Below are positions 44,571 to 53,886 of a stretch of DNA of 60,314 nucleotides, in pieces. Under the pieces are notes generated by a model that saw only the letters and a list, made by a program, of their open reading frames with translations, had not been told where the DNA came from and did no database searches. This DNA comes from Clostridiales bacterium (GTDB lineage Bacteria; Bacillota; Clostridia; TANB77; SIG350): the NCBI GenBank assembly GCA_015056545.1, contig SVGE01000002.1:124575-184888 (forward strand), given 5' to 3'. Position numbers and translations under genes: made by a program. How positions within the stretch are numbered: the stretch's first letter is position 1; each line of letters begins with the position of its first letter.

Positions 44571-45215
44571 ATGAGAGTTAGATTTGATAAAAATGCAGCA
44601 AATTTTTTAAATGAAGAAAATATTCATATTAATAATTCAATTGAATTTAAAGGAAAATGGAAAACAGTATTTAAAAACGATAATAAAATATATCTGGAAA
44701 TAGGAATGGGAAAAGGTGATTTTTTAGTTGGAATGGCTAAAAAATATCCAGATGTTAATTTTATTGGAATAGAAAGAAATGTTACAATTTTGGCAAAAGC
44801 GTGTAAAAAGATTTTAAATGAGAATTTAACTAATGTTAGGATTATATCTGATGATGCTAATATTTTAAATGAAATATTTGAAAAAAACGAGATAGATAAG
44901 ATATTCCTTAATTTTAGTGACCCATGGCCAAAAAGTAAACATGCTAAAAGAAGATTAACATATAGTTCTTTTTTAAATATATATGATGAAATTTTAAAAA
45001 ATGATGGTTTGATAGAATTTAAGACAGATAACCAATTATTATTTGAATTTACAATTCAAGAAGTAAATAATACAGGAAGAAAGATTGAATATATATCATT
45101 AGATTTGCATAGTACTGATTGTAAAGATAATATTATGACAGAATATGAGGAGAAATTTTCTAAAAAAGGTAATAGAATTTATAAATTGATATGGAACAAT
45201 ATTAATAATAAATAG
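44571..45215 (+). CDS. trmB: tRNA (guanine-N7-)-methyltransferase
   Basis: Methylates G46 of tRNA using SAM. 214 residues with the SAM motif EIGMGKGDFL, IGIERN, and the signature NFSDPWPKSKHAKRRLT; FKTDNQLLF near the end also fits TrmB. AAGGAG precedes the ATG. First gene of its unit; the MFS gene follows 10 bases later. Confidence 0.96.
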   Translation: MRVRFDKNAANFLNEENIHINNSIEFKGKWKTVFKNDNKIYLEIGMGKGDFLVGMAKKYPDVNFIGIERNVTILAKACKKILNENLTNVRIISDDANILNEIFEKNEIDKIFLNFSDPWPKSKHAKRRLTYSSFLNIYDEILKNDGLIEFKTDNQLLFEFTIQEVNNTGRKIEYISLDLHSTDCKDNIMTEYEEKFSKKGNRIYKLIWNNINNK

Positions 45216-45225
45216 AGAGGTTTTT

Positions 45226-46494
45226 ATGGAAAATAATATACAAAAGCTAGAAAAGAATGTAAGTATATATAAAAATTATAAAATGGTAGGATATGACTGG
45301 CTTTTTTACTATGCTATATCTGTACTATTTTTTATACAGGTTAAAGGGTTTTCAATGTCACAAGTTATGTATCTAAGTTCAATATTTACATTAGCAAATT
45401 TTATAGGGCAAATACCTGTTAATATGTTAATAGAAAAGATAGGACTAAGAAAAAGTATAATAATTGGAAATCTTTTAAATACAATAGCAGCGGCAGGTTT
45501 TATATTATTTAATTCTTTTTGGTCTATTGGTGTTTTTCAAGCTATTTGTTCTATAGGGTTTGCATTAAAATCTGTTGCTGAATCAAGTTTAATATATTCA
45601 AGTATGAAAAAATTAGGAAAAAGAAGTCTATTTTCAAAAGTTGAAGGAGCATCCAATTCTAAATATTATTATTTAGATGCTATTGCATCAATACTAGCAG
45701 GATATATGTTTTTGCTTAATGGATATTTACCAATGTTATGGTGCTTTGCAGGATGTTTAATAGCATTGTTAATATCATTTGAGTTTAATGATGTAAAAAA
45801 TGATGAAAAAGAAGAATTTAAATTAAAAGAATTTTTTTCGGGTTTTAGAACAATATTAAAAAGTGGTAGATTTTGTTCATTATTAATATTTTCGTTTGTT
45901 TTTACAGGAATTATTAATATGTCTACTAATTTATATAAAGCTATATTAATAGATTTTAATTTTGATTCTAGTAAACTTGCGTTAGTTGTATGTGTTATGA
46001 CAGCTCTTGCAGGATTAGGTGCCAAATCTGTATATTATATTGAGAAAAAAACTAAAAATAAAACTTTGACAATTTTTAGTATTATATATGTATTATTATT
46101 AATTGTTATAGGTATGCAAGGTATAGATAAATTTACATCATCATATAGTACAATAATAATATGCACCAGTCTTGTATTTATGGGAATAATACAAGGAGCA
46201 TATAGGGTTATTAATAAAAAATATATAGTTAGTTTTACACATACTAATTTTAGGAGTAAAGTAGTAACTTTATATTATATTTTTGAAAATTTAGGTGCAA
46301 CAATAATTTGTTTTATTTCTGGTTTGTTATTAGAAGAATATACAAATTCTGTTTCAACAGTAATAATGGGATTTATTTCACTAGTATTAGTTATTTTAGT
46401 CTTAGCATTTATGAATAAAAGGGTTGGTTTAAAACCAGAAGATTATTCTAAGAAAGATTTATATGGTAGTGAATTAGAATATGATAAAAAGTAG
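45226..46494 (+). CDS. Major facilitator superfamily transporter
   Basis: 422 residues with about 12 hydrophobic segments, MFS-type first loop (EKIGLRKSIIIGN) between helices 2 and 3 and a central charged loop (~residues 190-200). Both ends are cytoplasmic. Substrate cannot be read; the position between trmB and a radical SAM gene gives no strong clue. GAGAGG precedes the ATG. Confidence 0.9.
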   Translation: MENNIQKLEKNVSIYKNYKMVGYDWLFYYAISVLFFIQVKGFSMSQVMYLSSIFTLANFIGQIPVNMLIEKIGLRKSIIIGNLLNTIAAAGFILFNSFWSIGVFQAICSIGFALKSVAESSLIYSSMKKLGKRSLFSKVEGASNSKYYYLDAIASILAGYMFLLNGYLPMLWCFAGCLIALLISFEFNDVKNDEKEEFKLKEFFSGFRTILKSGRFCSLLIFSFVFTGIINMSTNLYKAILIDFNFDSSKLALVVCVMTALAGLGAKSVYYIEKKTKNKTLTIFSIIYVLLLIVIGMQGIDKFTSSYSTIIICTSLVFMGIIQGAYRVINKKYIVSFTHTNFRSKVVTLYYIFENLGATIICFISGLLLEEYTNSVSTVIMGFISLVLVILVLAFMNKRVGLKPEDYSKKDLYGSELEYDKK

Positions 46495-46509
46495 TAGAGG
46501 AATATAAGT

Positions 46510-47382
46510 ATGGAAATAAAAAATTGTAAAATATGTCCAAGAGAATGTAATTGTATAAGAGATAATGAAAAAGGGATGGGTTTTTGTAAAATGCCATCCC
46601 TTCCTAAAATATCTAGATATAGCATTCATATGTGGGAAGAACCGTGTATAAGTGGGACAAATGGGTCAGGCACTATATTTTTTTCAGGATGCACATTAAA
46701 ATGTGTTTATTGTCAAAATTATGATATTAGTCATGATAATATAGGAAAAATTATTAGTAAACAAGAATTGGTAAATGTTTTTTATGAATTAATTGAAAAA
46801 GGAGCACATAATATAAATTTAGTTAATCCAACTCATTATGTACATATTATAAAAGAAATATTAACTGAAAATAAGTTTAATGTTCCAATTATATATAATA
46901 GTAGTGGATATGAAAAAGTAGAAACTTTAAAAGAATTAGAAGGATTAATAGATGTTTATCTTCCAGATTTAAAATATTATTTTGAAGATATTTCTATTAA
47001 ATATTCTAATGCGCCAAACTATTTTAAAATAGCTACAAAAGCTATATTAGAAATGTGCAGGCAAGTAAAAAATAATATTTATGATGAAAATGGACTTATA
47101 CAAAAAGGTGTTATTGTAAGGCATTTAATTTTACCTAATAATACTAAAAATTCAATTGAAGTTCTTCAGTGGTGCAAGGATAATTTGCCTAAATGGGCTG
47201 AAATTAGTGTTATGTCTCAATATGTTCCAGTAGGAAAAACAAATGAGTTTAATGAAATAAATAGGAAAATAAATAAAATTGAATATAATAAAATTGAAAA
47301 ATATGTTTTAGAAAATATTGAAAATGGTTATGTTCAAGATATAAGTTCAGCAAGTAATACATTTATTCCAAATTTTAAATAA
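46510..47382 (+). CDS. PflX-like radical SAM protein
   Basis: 290 residues. N-terminal cysteine cluster CKICPRECNCIRD with a further Cys in GMGFCKMP, then the radical-SAM motif FFSGCTLKCVYCQNYDIS (CxxxCxxC). This arrangement (C-x2-C-P-R-x-C ... G-x-x-G-x-C before the SAM motif) fits the PflX/COG1313 group, related to pyruvate formate-lyase activases but without a known substrate. AGAGGAA precedes the ATG. No glycyl radical enzyme is encoded nearby. Confidence 0.9.
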   Translation: MEIKNCKICPRECNCIRDNEKGMGFCKMPSLPKISRYSIHMWEEPCISGTNGSGTIFFSGCTLKCVYCQNYDISHDNIGKIISKQELVNVFYELIEKGAHNINLVNPTHYVHIIKEILTENKFNVPIIYNSSGYEKVETLKELEGLIDVYLPDLKYYFEDISIKYSNAPNYFKIATKAILEMCRQVKNNIYDENGLIQKGVIVRHLILPNNTKNSIEVLQWCKDNLPKWAEISVMSQYVPVGKTNEFNEINRKINKIEYNKIEKYVLENIENGYVQDISSASNTFIPNFK

Positions 47383-47402
47383 GCTTAATTATATGCTTAT
47401 TT
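47377..47402 (+). terminator. Weak terminator after the radical SAM gene
   Basis: AAATAAGC (47377-47384) pairs with GCTTATTT (47395-47402); T-tail is short. Confidence 0.4.
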
Positions 47403-47476
47403 TGCATATATACTGAGACTAAATTAAATATATATCGTCTAATAAGTGTTAAAGCTTTAATGAAAGGAAGATTAGA

Positions 47477-48022
47477 ATGGACAAACAAATCTTTTTTGAA
47501 TTTAATAATGGAGATAAAGAGGCTCTAGGAAAACTAGTTGAATTATATAGTGATGGATTAATGCTATATATAAATAACTTTGTTAAAGATATTAATATTG
47601 CAGAGGATTTAATGGAAGATACATTTGCAAAATTATTGTTTAAAAAGTGTAATTTTAAAGGAGATTCATCTTTTAAAACATATTTATATAAAATGGGAAG
47701 AAATTGTGCATTAGATTATATAAAGAAAAATAAGAAAAGAATAACTGAAAATATAGATGATAAAGATATTGCTGACACAATACAAATCGAAAATATTGTA
47801 ATAAAAAGTGATTATCAAAAACAAGTACATACCTGTTTAAAAAAACTTAATAATGAATATACAGAAGTACTTCATTTAATATATTTTGAGGATTTAAAAT
47901 ATGAAGAAATACAAAAAGTAATGAAAAAAACGAATAAGCAGATAAAAAATCTTGCATATAGAGCTAGACAAGCTTTAAAAGTGGAATTAGAAAGGGAGGG
48001 ATTTGTATATGAAGAAATATAA
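47477..48022 (+). CDS. ECF-type RNA polymerase sigma factor
   Basis: 181 residues. Region 2 reads INIAEDLMEDTFAKLLF with TYLYKMGRNCALDYIKK; region 4 reads LNNEYTEVLHLIYFEDL then YEEIQKVMKKTNKQIKNL, an ordinary ECF helix-turn-helix. Regions 1.1 and 3 are absent, as expected. GAAAGGA precedes the ATG. The next gene overlaps its end by 14 bases (start at 48009), so the two are translationally coupled, the usual arrangement for a sigma factor and its membrane regulator. Confidence 0.93.
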   Translation: MDKQIFFEFNNGDKEALGKLVELYSDGLMLYINNFVKDINIAEDLMEDTFAKLLFKKCNFKGDSSFKTYLYKMGRNCALDYIKKNKKRITENIDDKDIADTIQIENIVIKSDYQKQVHTCLKKLNNEYTEVLHLIYFEDLKYEEIQKVMKKTNKQIKNLAYRARQALKVELEREGFVYEEI

Positions 48023-49979
48023 TCAAAGAGTTGAAAATATAATTCAAAAAAATGAAGAAATAAAAAAGCAGCATAAACAGAAAATGAAATCATATGGACT
48101 TTTAGGAATTACAGTTTTTATGTTTGTGATTATAGTTAGTCATCAATTTATTTTAAATTTTGGATTAAAACAAAATAATAATAATATTGTTATTCTGCAG
48201 GAGGAACAAGCAAATCAACCATTAAAATTTAAATCAAAAGAAGAACTTATTTCAAAAATAAAGAAAAGTAACAATAATAGAGTTATTCTTTTTGAAGAAA
48301 GTTTAACTAATGATTTTTCAGGTGCAATAGGTAGTATGAATTCTGCTGATAATATGATAAGTATGCCACAAGATACTCAAATAAAGGCTGAAAGTACAGA
48401 GAAAACACATACAGATACAAATATACAAGTGCAAGGTGTTGATGAAGCGGATATTGTAAAAACTAATGGTAGTTATATATATTACATTGCTAATAGAAAA
48501 TTAAATGTGTTTGATATAACTACAAATGAAATTATTTTAAAAGAAAAAATTGAATTTGATAAGCAAGATAATATAATTGAAATGTATATTGATGAAAATA
48601 ATATTATTGTTTTATCTAATTGCTCTAAAAAGGATACTAAAGCTAAAAACGGATATACATATAATAATTTTGTTAAAATATATGTATATGATATTAATAC
48701 ATTTAATTTAATTAGAGAAATTGAAACAGAAGGTAATTATTTATCATCTAGAAAAATAGGGAATGATATATATGTTATTTCAAATAAAAATGCCTATAGT
48801 TATATTTTAAAAGAGAATGTAGATGAATATGTATTGCCACAATATAAAGATAGTATTATTTCAAATGAATATGTTGAAATTCAGGCAACAGATATTGCAT
48901 ATTTTGATGATACAGAAAATTCAACATATATGATGATTACGTCATTTAGTTTAGATAAAATAAACGAAAAAGCAAATATTGAAACATATTTAGGTGCTGG
49001 TAATGAAATTTATGTTTCAAAAAATTCATTATATGTTGCTAATGTTGAATATACAAGAAATTCTGTTAAAGATATGCTTGGAGTATATTATACAATACCA
49101 CAAACTACATCTATTCATAAGTTTAAAATTGATGATGGAAAAATAAATTATGTTGCAACTGGAAAAGTTGATGGAGCTTTATTAAATCAATTTTCAATGG
49201 ATGAATATGAAAATAACTTTAGAATAACAACTACTACAAATGGTGAAAATAGTGAAAATAACCTATATGTATTAGATAGTAATATGAATACTATTGGAAA
49301 ATTAACAGGCTTAGCAAAAGGTGAGAGAATTTATTCAACAAGATTTATGGGAGATAAAGCTTATGTTGTAACATATAAAACAGTTGATCCATTATTTGTA
49401 ATAGATTTATCTAATCCAGCTAATCCATATGTACTTGGTGAATTAAAAATACCTGGCTATAGTAGTTATTTACATCCAATAGGAGAAAATTATTTATTAG
49501 GATTTGGTGAAGACACAGTTGAAAGGACATATACTAATTGGGATGGAAATGAGTCTGTTACAGCATATGCAAATGGACTAAAAATGGCTATATTTGATGT
49601 AACAGATTATAATAATCCAAAAGAATTATATTCAGTAAAAATAGGTGGAAGAGGAAGCTATTCAGAGCTTTTATATAATCATAAAGCATTATTATTTGAT
49701 TTAAATGAAGGAATAATTGCATTTCCAGTAAGTTTATATACTGAAAACAATGGTTATGATTTATCTGGAATACCAAAATACGGTACACAAGAATTTGCAG
49801 GTGCATTAGTTTATGATATTAGTATAGAAAAAGGTATTAATTTAAGAGGAAAAATTCAGCATGAATACGCACAAAGAATAATAAGAGTAGAAGATAAGTT
49901 ATATACGTTATCTCAACAATTAATAAAAACTAGTGATTTAAAAACTATTGAAGAGTTAAATAAATTAAATATTAAATAA
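48009..49979 (+). CDS. Membrane-anchored beta-propeller protein coupled to the ECF sigma factor
   Basis: 656 residues from ATG 48009 (GGGAGGG upstream, inside the sigma gene). A short charged cytoplasmic tail (~1-27, KKYNQRVENIIQKNEEIKKQ), one transmembrane helix (~28-48), a linker, and a large extracytoplasmic domain with repeated blade-type motifs such as VDEADIVKTNGSYIYYIANR, THKGERIYSTRFMGDKAYV-like KGERIYSTRFMGDKAYVV and FVIDLSNPANPYVLGELKIPG. These match secreted Firmicute beta-propeller proteins (C-terminal beta-propeller, 'Beta_propel' group). The arrangement suggests a sigma regulator that senses an extracellular ligand; it has no recognisable zinc anti-sigma motif. Confidence 0.85.
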   Translation: MKKYNQRVENIIQKNEEIKKQHKQKMKSYGLLGITVFMFVIIVSHQFILNFGLKQNNNNIVILQEEQANQPLKFKSKEELISKIKKSNNNRVILFEESLTNDFSGAIGSMNSADNMISMPQDTQIKAESTEKTHTDTNIQVQGVDEADIVKTNGSYIYYIANRKLNVFDITTNEIILKEKIEFDKQDNIIEMYIDENNIIVLSNCSKKDTKAKNGYTYNNFVKIYVYDINTFNLIREIETEGNYLSSRKIGNDIYVISNKNAYSYILKENVDEYVLPQYKDSIISNEYVEIQATDIAYFDDTENSTYMMITSFSLDKINEKANIETYLGAGNEIYVSKNSLYVANVEYTRNSVKDMLGVYYTIPQTTSIHKFKIDDGKINYVATGKVDGALLNQFSMDEYENNFRITTTTNGENSENNLYVLDSNMNTIGKLTGLAKGERIYSTRFMGDKAYVVTYKTVDPLFVIDLSNPANPYVLGELKIPGYSSYLHPIGENYLLGFGEDTVERTYTNWDGNESVTAYANGLKMAIFDVTDYNNPKELYSVKIGGRGSYSELLYNHKALLFDLNEGIIAFPVSLYTENNGYDLSGIPKYGTQEFAGALVYDISIEKGINLRGKIQHEYAQRIIRVEDKLYTLSQQLIKTSDLKTIEELNKLNIK

Positions 49980-50023
49980 AAAAAGTACACTCATAGCTTA
50001 ATAAAACTATGAGTGTACTTTTT
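49979..50023. terminator. Bidirectional terminator between the propeller gene and the 50022 gene
   Basis: AAAAAGTACACTCATAG pairs with CTATGAGTGTACTTTTT around a ten-base loop; A and T tails on both sides serve both strands. Confidence 0.92.
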
Positions 50024-50294
50024 ATAATTCAACTATTTTGTCACCTCTATTATATGCATCAATAAGTTTTTGCTTTAATTTGATATAACGCTCTTTAGCA
50101 TTTGTATCAGTCCAATAAATACAGTTATATTCATATATATCATCTTGATACATTAACCGACAAGTTCCTAAATAGTAATTTATCCATACAGATTTTAAAT
50201 TTACAATTTCTATTGTTCCATAACTTGTTTGAACAATAATAGAAGGTTTTGAATTCTGTATAACATTATTTTTCTTTTTTATCCGTTTAAACAT
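50022..50294 (-). CDS. Small hypothetical protein
   Basis: 90 residues, minus strand; AAGGTGG lies upstream of the ATG on that strand. Basic start (FKRIKKKNNVIQ) then a beta-rich middle (IIVQTSYGTIEIVNLKSVWI) and helical end (KERYIKLKQKLIDAYNRG). It reads like a small cytoplasmic fold, perhaps PH-like, but no family is recognised. It converges with the beta-propeller gene and shares its terminator. Confidence 0.65.
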   Translation of the reverse strand: MFKRIKKKNNVIQNSKPSIIVQTSYGTIEIVNLKSVWINYYLGTCRLMYQDDIYEYNCIYWTDTNAKERYIKLKQKLIDAYNRGDKIVEL

Positions 50295-50413
50295 AAAATT
50301 TATTCCACCTTTTTAAAAATTATTTTACATAATTATATCATGCATAATACTTAAAAGCAAATAATATATGTATTATTGTAAAAATATCACATATATTTTA
50401 AAGAGGTGATTTT

Positions 50414-51097
50414 ATGGATTACGAAATATTAATGAATAATAATTTAAAGATAGGAATGCAAGCACCTGATTTTGAAGCTATTACAACAAATGGTAATATA
50501 CGTTTTAGTGATTATATAGGAAAATGGGTAGTATTATTTAGTCATCCAGGAGCTTTTACACCAGTTTGTACAACTGAATTTTTAGCTTTTCAAAAAATGA
50601 TTACATATTTTAATGATAGGAACACATGTCTTTTAGGTTTAAGTGTTGATTCAAATGCTTCGCATATTGCATGGCTTAATAATATAAAACAAACTACTAA
50701 TGTAGAAATTACTTTTCCAATAATTGCAGATAAAGATAGTTCTATTGCAAGAAAATATGGAATGATAGCACCAGAAGTAAGTAATGTAGAAACTGTTAGA
50801 AATGTATATATTATAGATGACAAACAAATAATAAGAAGTATCTTAATTTATCCATTAACAAATGGAAGGTATATACCTGAAATTGTTAGATTAATAGATT
50901 GTTTGCAATTGACCGATAAAGAAAATGTATATACACCAGCAAACTGGGTACCAGGTAATGCAGTTATTGCCAAACCACCAAAAACATTTTTAAATAGTAA
51001 AAAAAATATTAACAATACTGATTATGAGTGTGTAGATTGGTATTTATGTATGAAAAAAATTAATAATAAAGATGAAAGGCAAGAAAATAAAAAATAA
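50414..51097 (+). CDS. Peroxiredoxin (Prx6-type)
   Basis: 227 residues. Peroxidatic Cys in HPGAFTPVCTTEF, the Prx6/archaeal PH1217-like signature; VDSNASHIAWL and PIIADKDSSIARKYGM follow. The C-terminal extension contains DYECVDWYLCMK, where a second cysteine may resolve the sulfenate. Reduces H2O2 and alkyl hydroperoxides in the cytoplasm. AGAGGTG precedes the ATG. Confidence 0.94.
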   Translation: MDYEILMNNNLKIGMQAPDFEAITTNGNIRFSDYIGKWVVLFSHPGAFTPVCTTEFLAFQKMITYFNDRNTCLLGLSVDSNASHIAWLNNIKQTTNVEITFPIIADKDSSIARKYGMIAPEVSNVETVRNVYIIDDKQIIRSILIYPLTNGRYIPEIVRLIDCLQLTDKENVYTPANWVPGNAVIAKPPKTFLNSKKNINNTDYECVDWYLCMKKINNKDERQENKK

Positions 51098-51122
51098 AGG
51101 GTTCTAATGGACTCTTTTTTTG
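51096..51122 (+). terminator. Terminator after the peroxiredoxin gene
   Basis: AAAGGGTTC pairs with GGACTCTTT using two G-U pairs, then Ts. Confidence 0.65.
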
Positions 51123-51171
51123 TTGTAATATTGAATTTTTTGTGGTATTATCGTTTTAAAGGAGGGATTAT

Positions 51172-51732
51172 ATGAAATATTTTAAAAAATTAATAGGTGA
51201 AAGAATATATTTATCTCCAAGAAATGTTGAAGATGCAGAAATATTTACTGAATGGTTTAATGATTTTGAAACAACAGACTATGTAGGGATGAGTAATAGA
51301 GTTATTTCATTAGAAAATGAAAAAGAATATTTAGAAAAATCTTTGAAAGAAAAAGCTTGTTTTTTTATTGTAACTTTAGATGAAGATAAAGTTATTGGGA
51401 GTATTTCAATTGAAAATATTAGTAATATGAACAGAACAGGAACAATAGGGATATTAATTGGAGAAAAAGATTATAGAAGTAAAGGATATGGAACAGAAGC
51501 TATACAGTTATTATTAGATTATGGTTTCAATTATTTAAATTTAAATAATATTAATTTAGATGTTTTAGAAGTTAATGAAAGAGCAATAAATTGTTATATT
51601 AAGTGTGGTTTTAAAGAATATGGAAGAAGAAGAAAGTGTAGATATATAAATGGAAAATATTTAGATGTTATATCAATGGATATTCTAGCTGAAGAATTTA
51701 CTAATTCGTTTATAAAAAATAAAAACATATAG
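51172..51732 (+). CDS. GNAT-family N-acetyltransferase
   Basis: 186 residues; the fold is RimJ/RimL-like, starting YLSPRNVEDAEIFTEWFND, with an acetyl-CoA loop GEKDYRSKGYGTEAIQLLL (Q/RxxGxG/A) and NERAINCYIKCGFKEYGRRR. Substrate unknown: ribosomal-protein or antibiotic/polyamine acetylation are all possible. AAGGAGGG precedes the ATG. Confidence 0.92.
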   Translation: MKYFKKLIGERIYLSPRNVEDAEIFTEWFNDFETTDYVGMSNRVISLENEKEYLEKSLKEKACFFIVTLDEDKVIGSISIENISNMNRTGTIGILIGEKDYRSKGYGTEAIQLLLDYGFNYLNLNNINLDVLEVNERAINCYIKCGFKEYGRRRKCRYINGKYLDVISMDILAEEFTNSFIKNKNI

Positions 51733-51749
51733 AGTTATGTAAACCAAAT

Positions 51750-51778
51750 TTGCTTATTATGTCGAAAAGTGGTATAAT
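51750..51778 (+). promoter_or_regulatory. Promoter of the 51809 gene
   Basis: TTGCTT (51750-51755), 17 bases, TATAAT (51773-51778). Confidence 0.65.
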
Positions 51779-51808
51779 AAAGATAGATTTTACTAAGGAG
51801 GGATTTTT

Positions 51809-53410
51809 ATGGAAAACACAACAGATAACAAAAAGAAAATTATTTTTTTAGGTAGTATGATAACTGCCATAGTGGTATTAGTAGTTATACTTTTAGTAAT
51901 GGTGATAGGTGGCAGTAAAAATATATATGTAAAATATTTTGATGAAGCTACTAAACTTATAGATAAAGCATTTGATGAAGCAAGTGCAGTAACAGATAAA
52001 GATGCTTCAAAAATTGGTTTATCTGGAAAAGCTTCAATTGAATTAGATTTAAATGATGAATTATTAGATGAGGAAACTAAGAAACTTCATGATGTAGCAA
52101 ATGGTTTAGAATTTAATTATGAAATTAAAATGGACCAAGAAGAAAAATTTATCGGAATATTATTATCAGCATTAAAAGATAGTGAAGAATTAATAAATGC
52201 AGAATTAGTAGCAATAGATGATACTGGTTATGTAAAAGTAAAAGATATATTAGATAAATATTATGAAGTTGAATTAGATGAAGCTGTAGAATTTGAAACA
52301 GATACTGAACAATTAGAAATAATTGATGATATTGAGATAATATATGAAATTGGAAAAAAAGAAATTCGTAAACAATTAAATAGTGATATTATTACAAAAG
52401 AAAATGATGAAATTAGAATAAATGGTGAAAAAGTTAAAGTTAAAAAACATACTTTAACAATTACAGAAGAAGTTGCATATGAAACTGCATTAGCAATATT
52501 AGATAAAATTGTTAATAAAGAGGAAGCTCTTCAAGCTATGACAAACATAATGAATATGGAATCATATTATGAAATGGAAATTGAAGAAGTTGAAGAAGAA
52601 TTAACTTCTACTATGGATATGTTAAAAGAAGAGTTAGATGCATTAAAAGAAAAAGACGAAGATGATGAGGATGAATATGATTATTATTCTTCAGAATTTG
52701 TAATTAATGTATATACAAAAGGTAAAAATATTGTAAAAGCTGAAATGGGTTCTGTATATGATGATGAATTTGAAGCAGAAATTACTTTAAAAATTACTGA
52801 AAAAGAAGATAAAAAAGTTGAATATGTTTTAATAGATTCATATGATGATGAAGTATTAAAAGTTACTGTTCAAGACAATGGTAAAGATTCATATAATGTT
52901 GAAATGGAAATGCCAGAAGAAGATATTGTACTTACATTTGCAGGTGTAATTACTGATGAAAAAATTGATGGTACATATGAAGTTAAAGTAACTGATTATT
53001 ATTCTGATGAAACAGAAGAAGTTAAAGGTAATATATTTATTGAATCTAAGAAAAATAGTGCTACTATTAAATTCTCAGTAGAAGCTGATGAATTAGGTAA
53101 AGTTGGTATTAATCTTGAAATGAATGAAATTGATAAATTTGATATACCAGATGTAAGTGATTCAACAACAACTATTGATGAAGATGAAGTTATGGAAAAA
53201 GCAATGAATAAATTAGAAAGTGTTTCTAATAAATTAGGTATTGATTTAGAAGAATTAATGGGAACATCAGTGCAAGAACCTAGTTATGATTGGGAAGAAG
53301 ATTATTACTATGAGGATAGCTATGACTGGGATACAGATACTAATTTAGATACAGAATTCAATTTTGATGAATTAGATACAGCTCCAAGTGATGAGATTTA
53401 TAATTATTAA
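51809..53410 (+). CDS. Membrane-anchored acidic surface protein
   Basis: 533 residues. One N-terminal transmembrane segment (~11-32) and a ~500-residue extracytoplasmic part with long beta-rich stretches, very acidic (EEVEEELTST, EKDEDDEDEYDYY), and a Tyr/Asp/Glu-rich end (DWEEDYYYEDSYDW). It resembles DUF6583-type secreted proteins by feel, without confirmation. The acidic tail could bind cations or wall polymer. AAGGAGGG precedes the ATG. Own promoter and terminator. Confidence 0.78.
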   Translation: MENTTDNKKKIIFLGSMITAIVVLVVILLVMVIGGSKNIYVKYFDEATKLIDKAFDEASAVTDKDASKIGLSGKASIELDLNDELLDEETKKLHDVANGLEFNYEIKMDQEEKFIGILLSALKDSEELINAELVAIDDTGYVKVKDILDKYYEVELDEAVEFETDTEQLEIIDDIEIIYEIGKKEIRKQLNSDIITKENDEIRINGEKVKVKKHTLTITEEVAYETALAILDKIVNKEEALQAMTNIMNMESYYEMEIEEVEEELTSTMDMLKEELDALKEKDEDDEDEYDYYSSEFVINVYTKGKNIVKAEMGSVYDDEFEAEITLKITEKEDKKVEYVLIDSYDDEVLKVTVQDNGKDSYNVEMEMPEEDIVLTFAGVITDEKIDGTYEVKVTDYYSDETEEVKGNIFIESKKNSATIKFSVEADELGKVGINLEMNEIDKFDIPDVSDSTTTIDEDEVMEKAMNKLESVSNKLGIDLEELMGTSVQEPSYDWEEDYYYEDSYDWDTDTNLDTEFNFDELDTAPSDEIYNY

Positions 53411-53436
53411 AAATTTTATATAATAAAGATATATAG

Positions 53437-53466
53437 GCAAGGATTAAATCCTTGCTTATTTTTTGC
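53437..53466 (+). terminator. Intrinsic terminator after the 51809 gene
   Basis: GCAAGGATT (53437-53445) pairs with AATCCTTGC (53447-53455), then Ts. Confidence 0.85.
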
Positions 53467-53485
53467 ATAAATTTTGCTTAATGTG

Positions 53486-53514
53486 TTGACAACAGGGAAA
53501 AAATAGTGTAAACT
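53486..53514 (+). promoter_or_regulatory. Promoter of the ylxM-ffh-rplS operon
   Basis: TTGACA (53486-53491), 17 bases, TAAACT (53509-53514). It drives the seven-gene translation/secretion unit. Confidence 0.7.
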
Positions 53515-53538
53515 ATTATAGGTTTACAGAGGTGAGAT

Positions 53539-53874
53539 ATGGATAAGAATATTCAAATAGGATTATTATATGAGTTTTATGGTAATCTACTTACTGAAAA
53601 ACAAGCGTATGTTATAAATTCATATTACAATGATGATTTATCATTATCTGAAATAGCTGATGAATTAGAAATAACTAGACAAGGAGTTAGGAAACATTTA
53701 ATTGAAGCTGAAAAGTTATTAAATAATTACGAAGAAAAATTAGGATTAATGAATAAATTTTTAGAAAATAAAAATGAATTAAAATACATATATGAAGAAT
53801 TAAATAAATTAAAAAATAAATATAATGATGAAAATATAAATATATTATCAGCTAGAATTAGCAAATTGATATAG
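53539..53874 (+). CDS. ylxM: YlxM-type putative HTH protein
   Basis: 111 residues. Sigma-region-4-like HTH: LLYEFYGNLLTEKQAYVINS then LSEIADELEITRQGVRKHL, the YlxM pattern; the C-terminus is lysine-rich. In Firmicutes ylxM is directly upstream of ffh, as here, and has a role in the SRP pathway. GAGGTG precedes the ATG; ffh follows 12 bases later. Confidence 0.92.
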   Translation: MDKNIQIGLLYEFYGNLLTEKQAYVINSYYNDDLSLSEIADELEITRQGVRKHLIEAEKLLNNYEEKLGLMNKFLENKNELKYIYEELNKLKNKYNDENINILSARISKLI

Positions 53875-53886
53875 GAGTGTGTTAAT

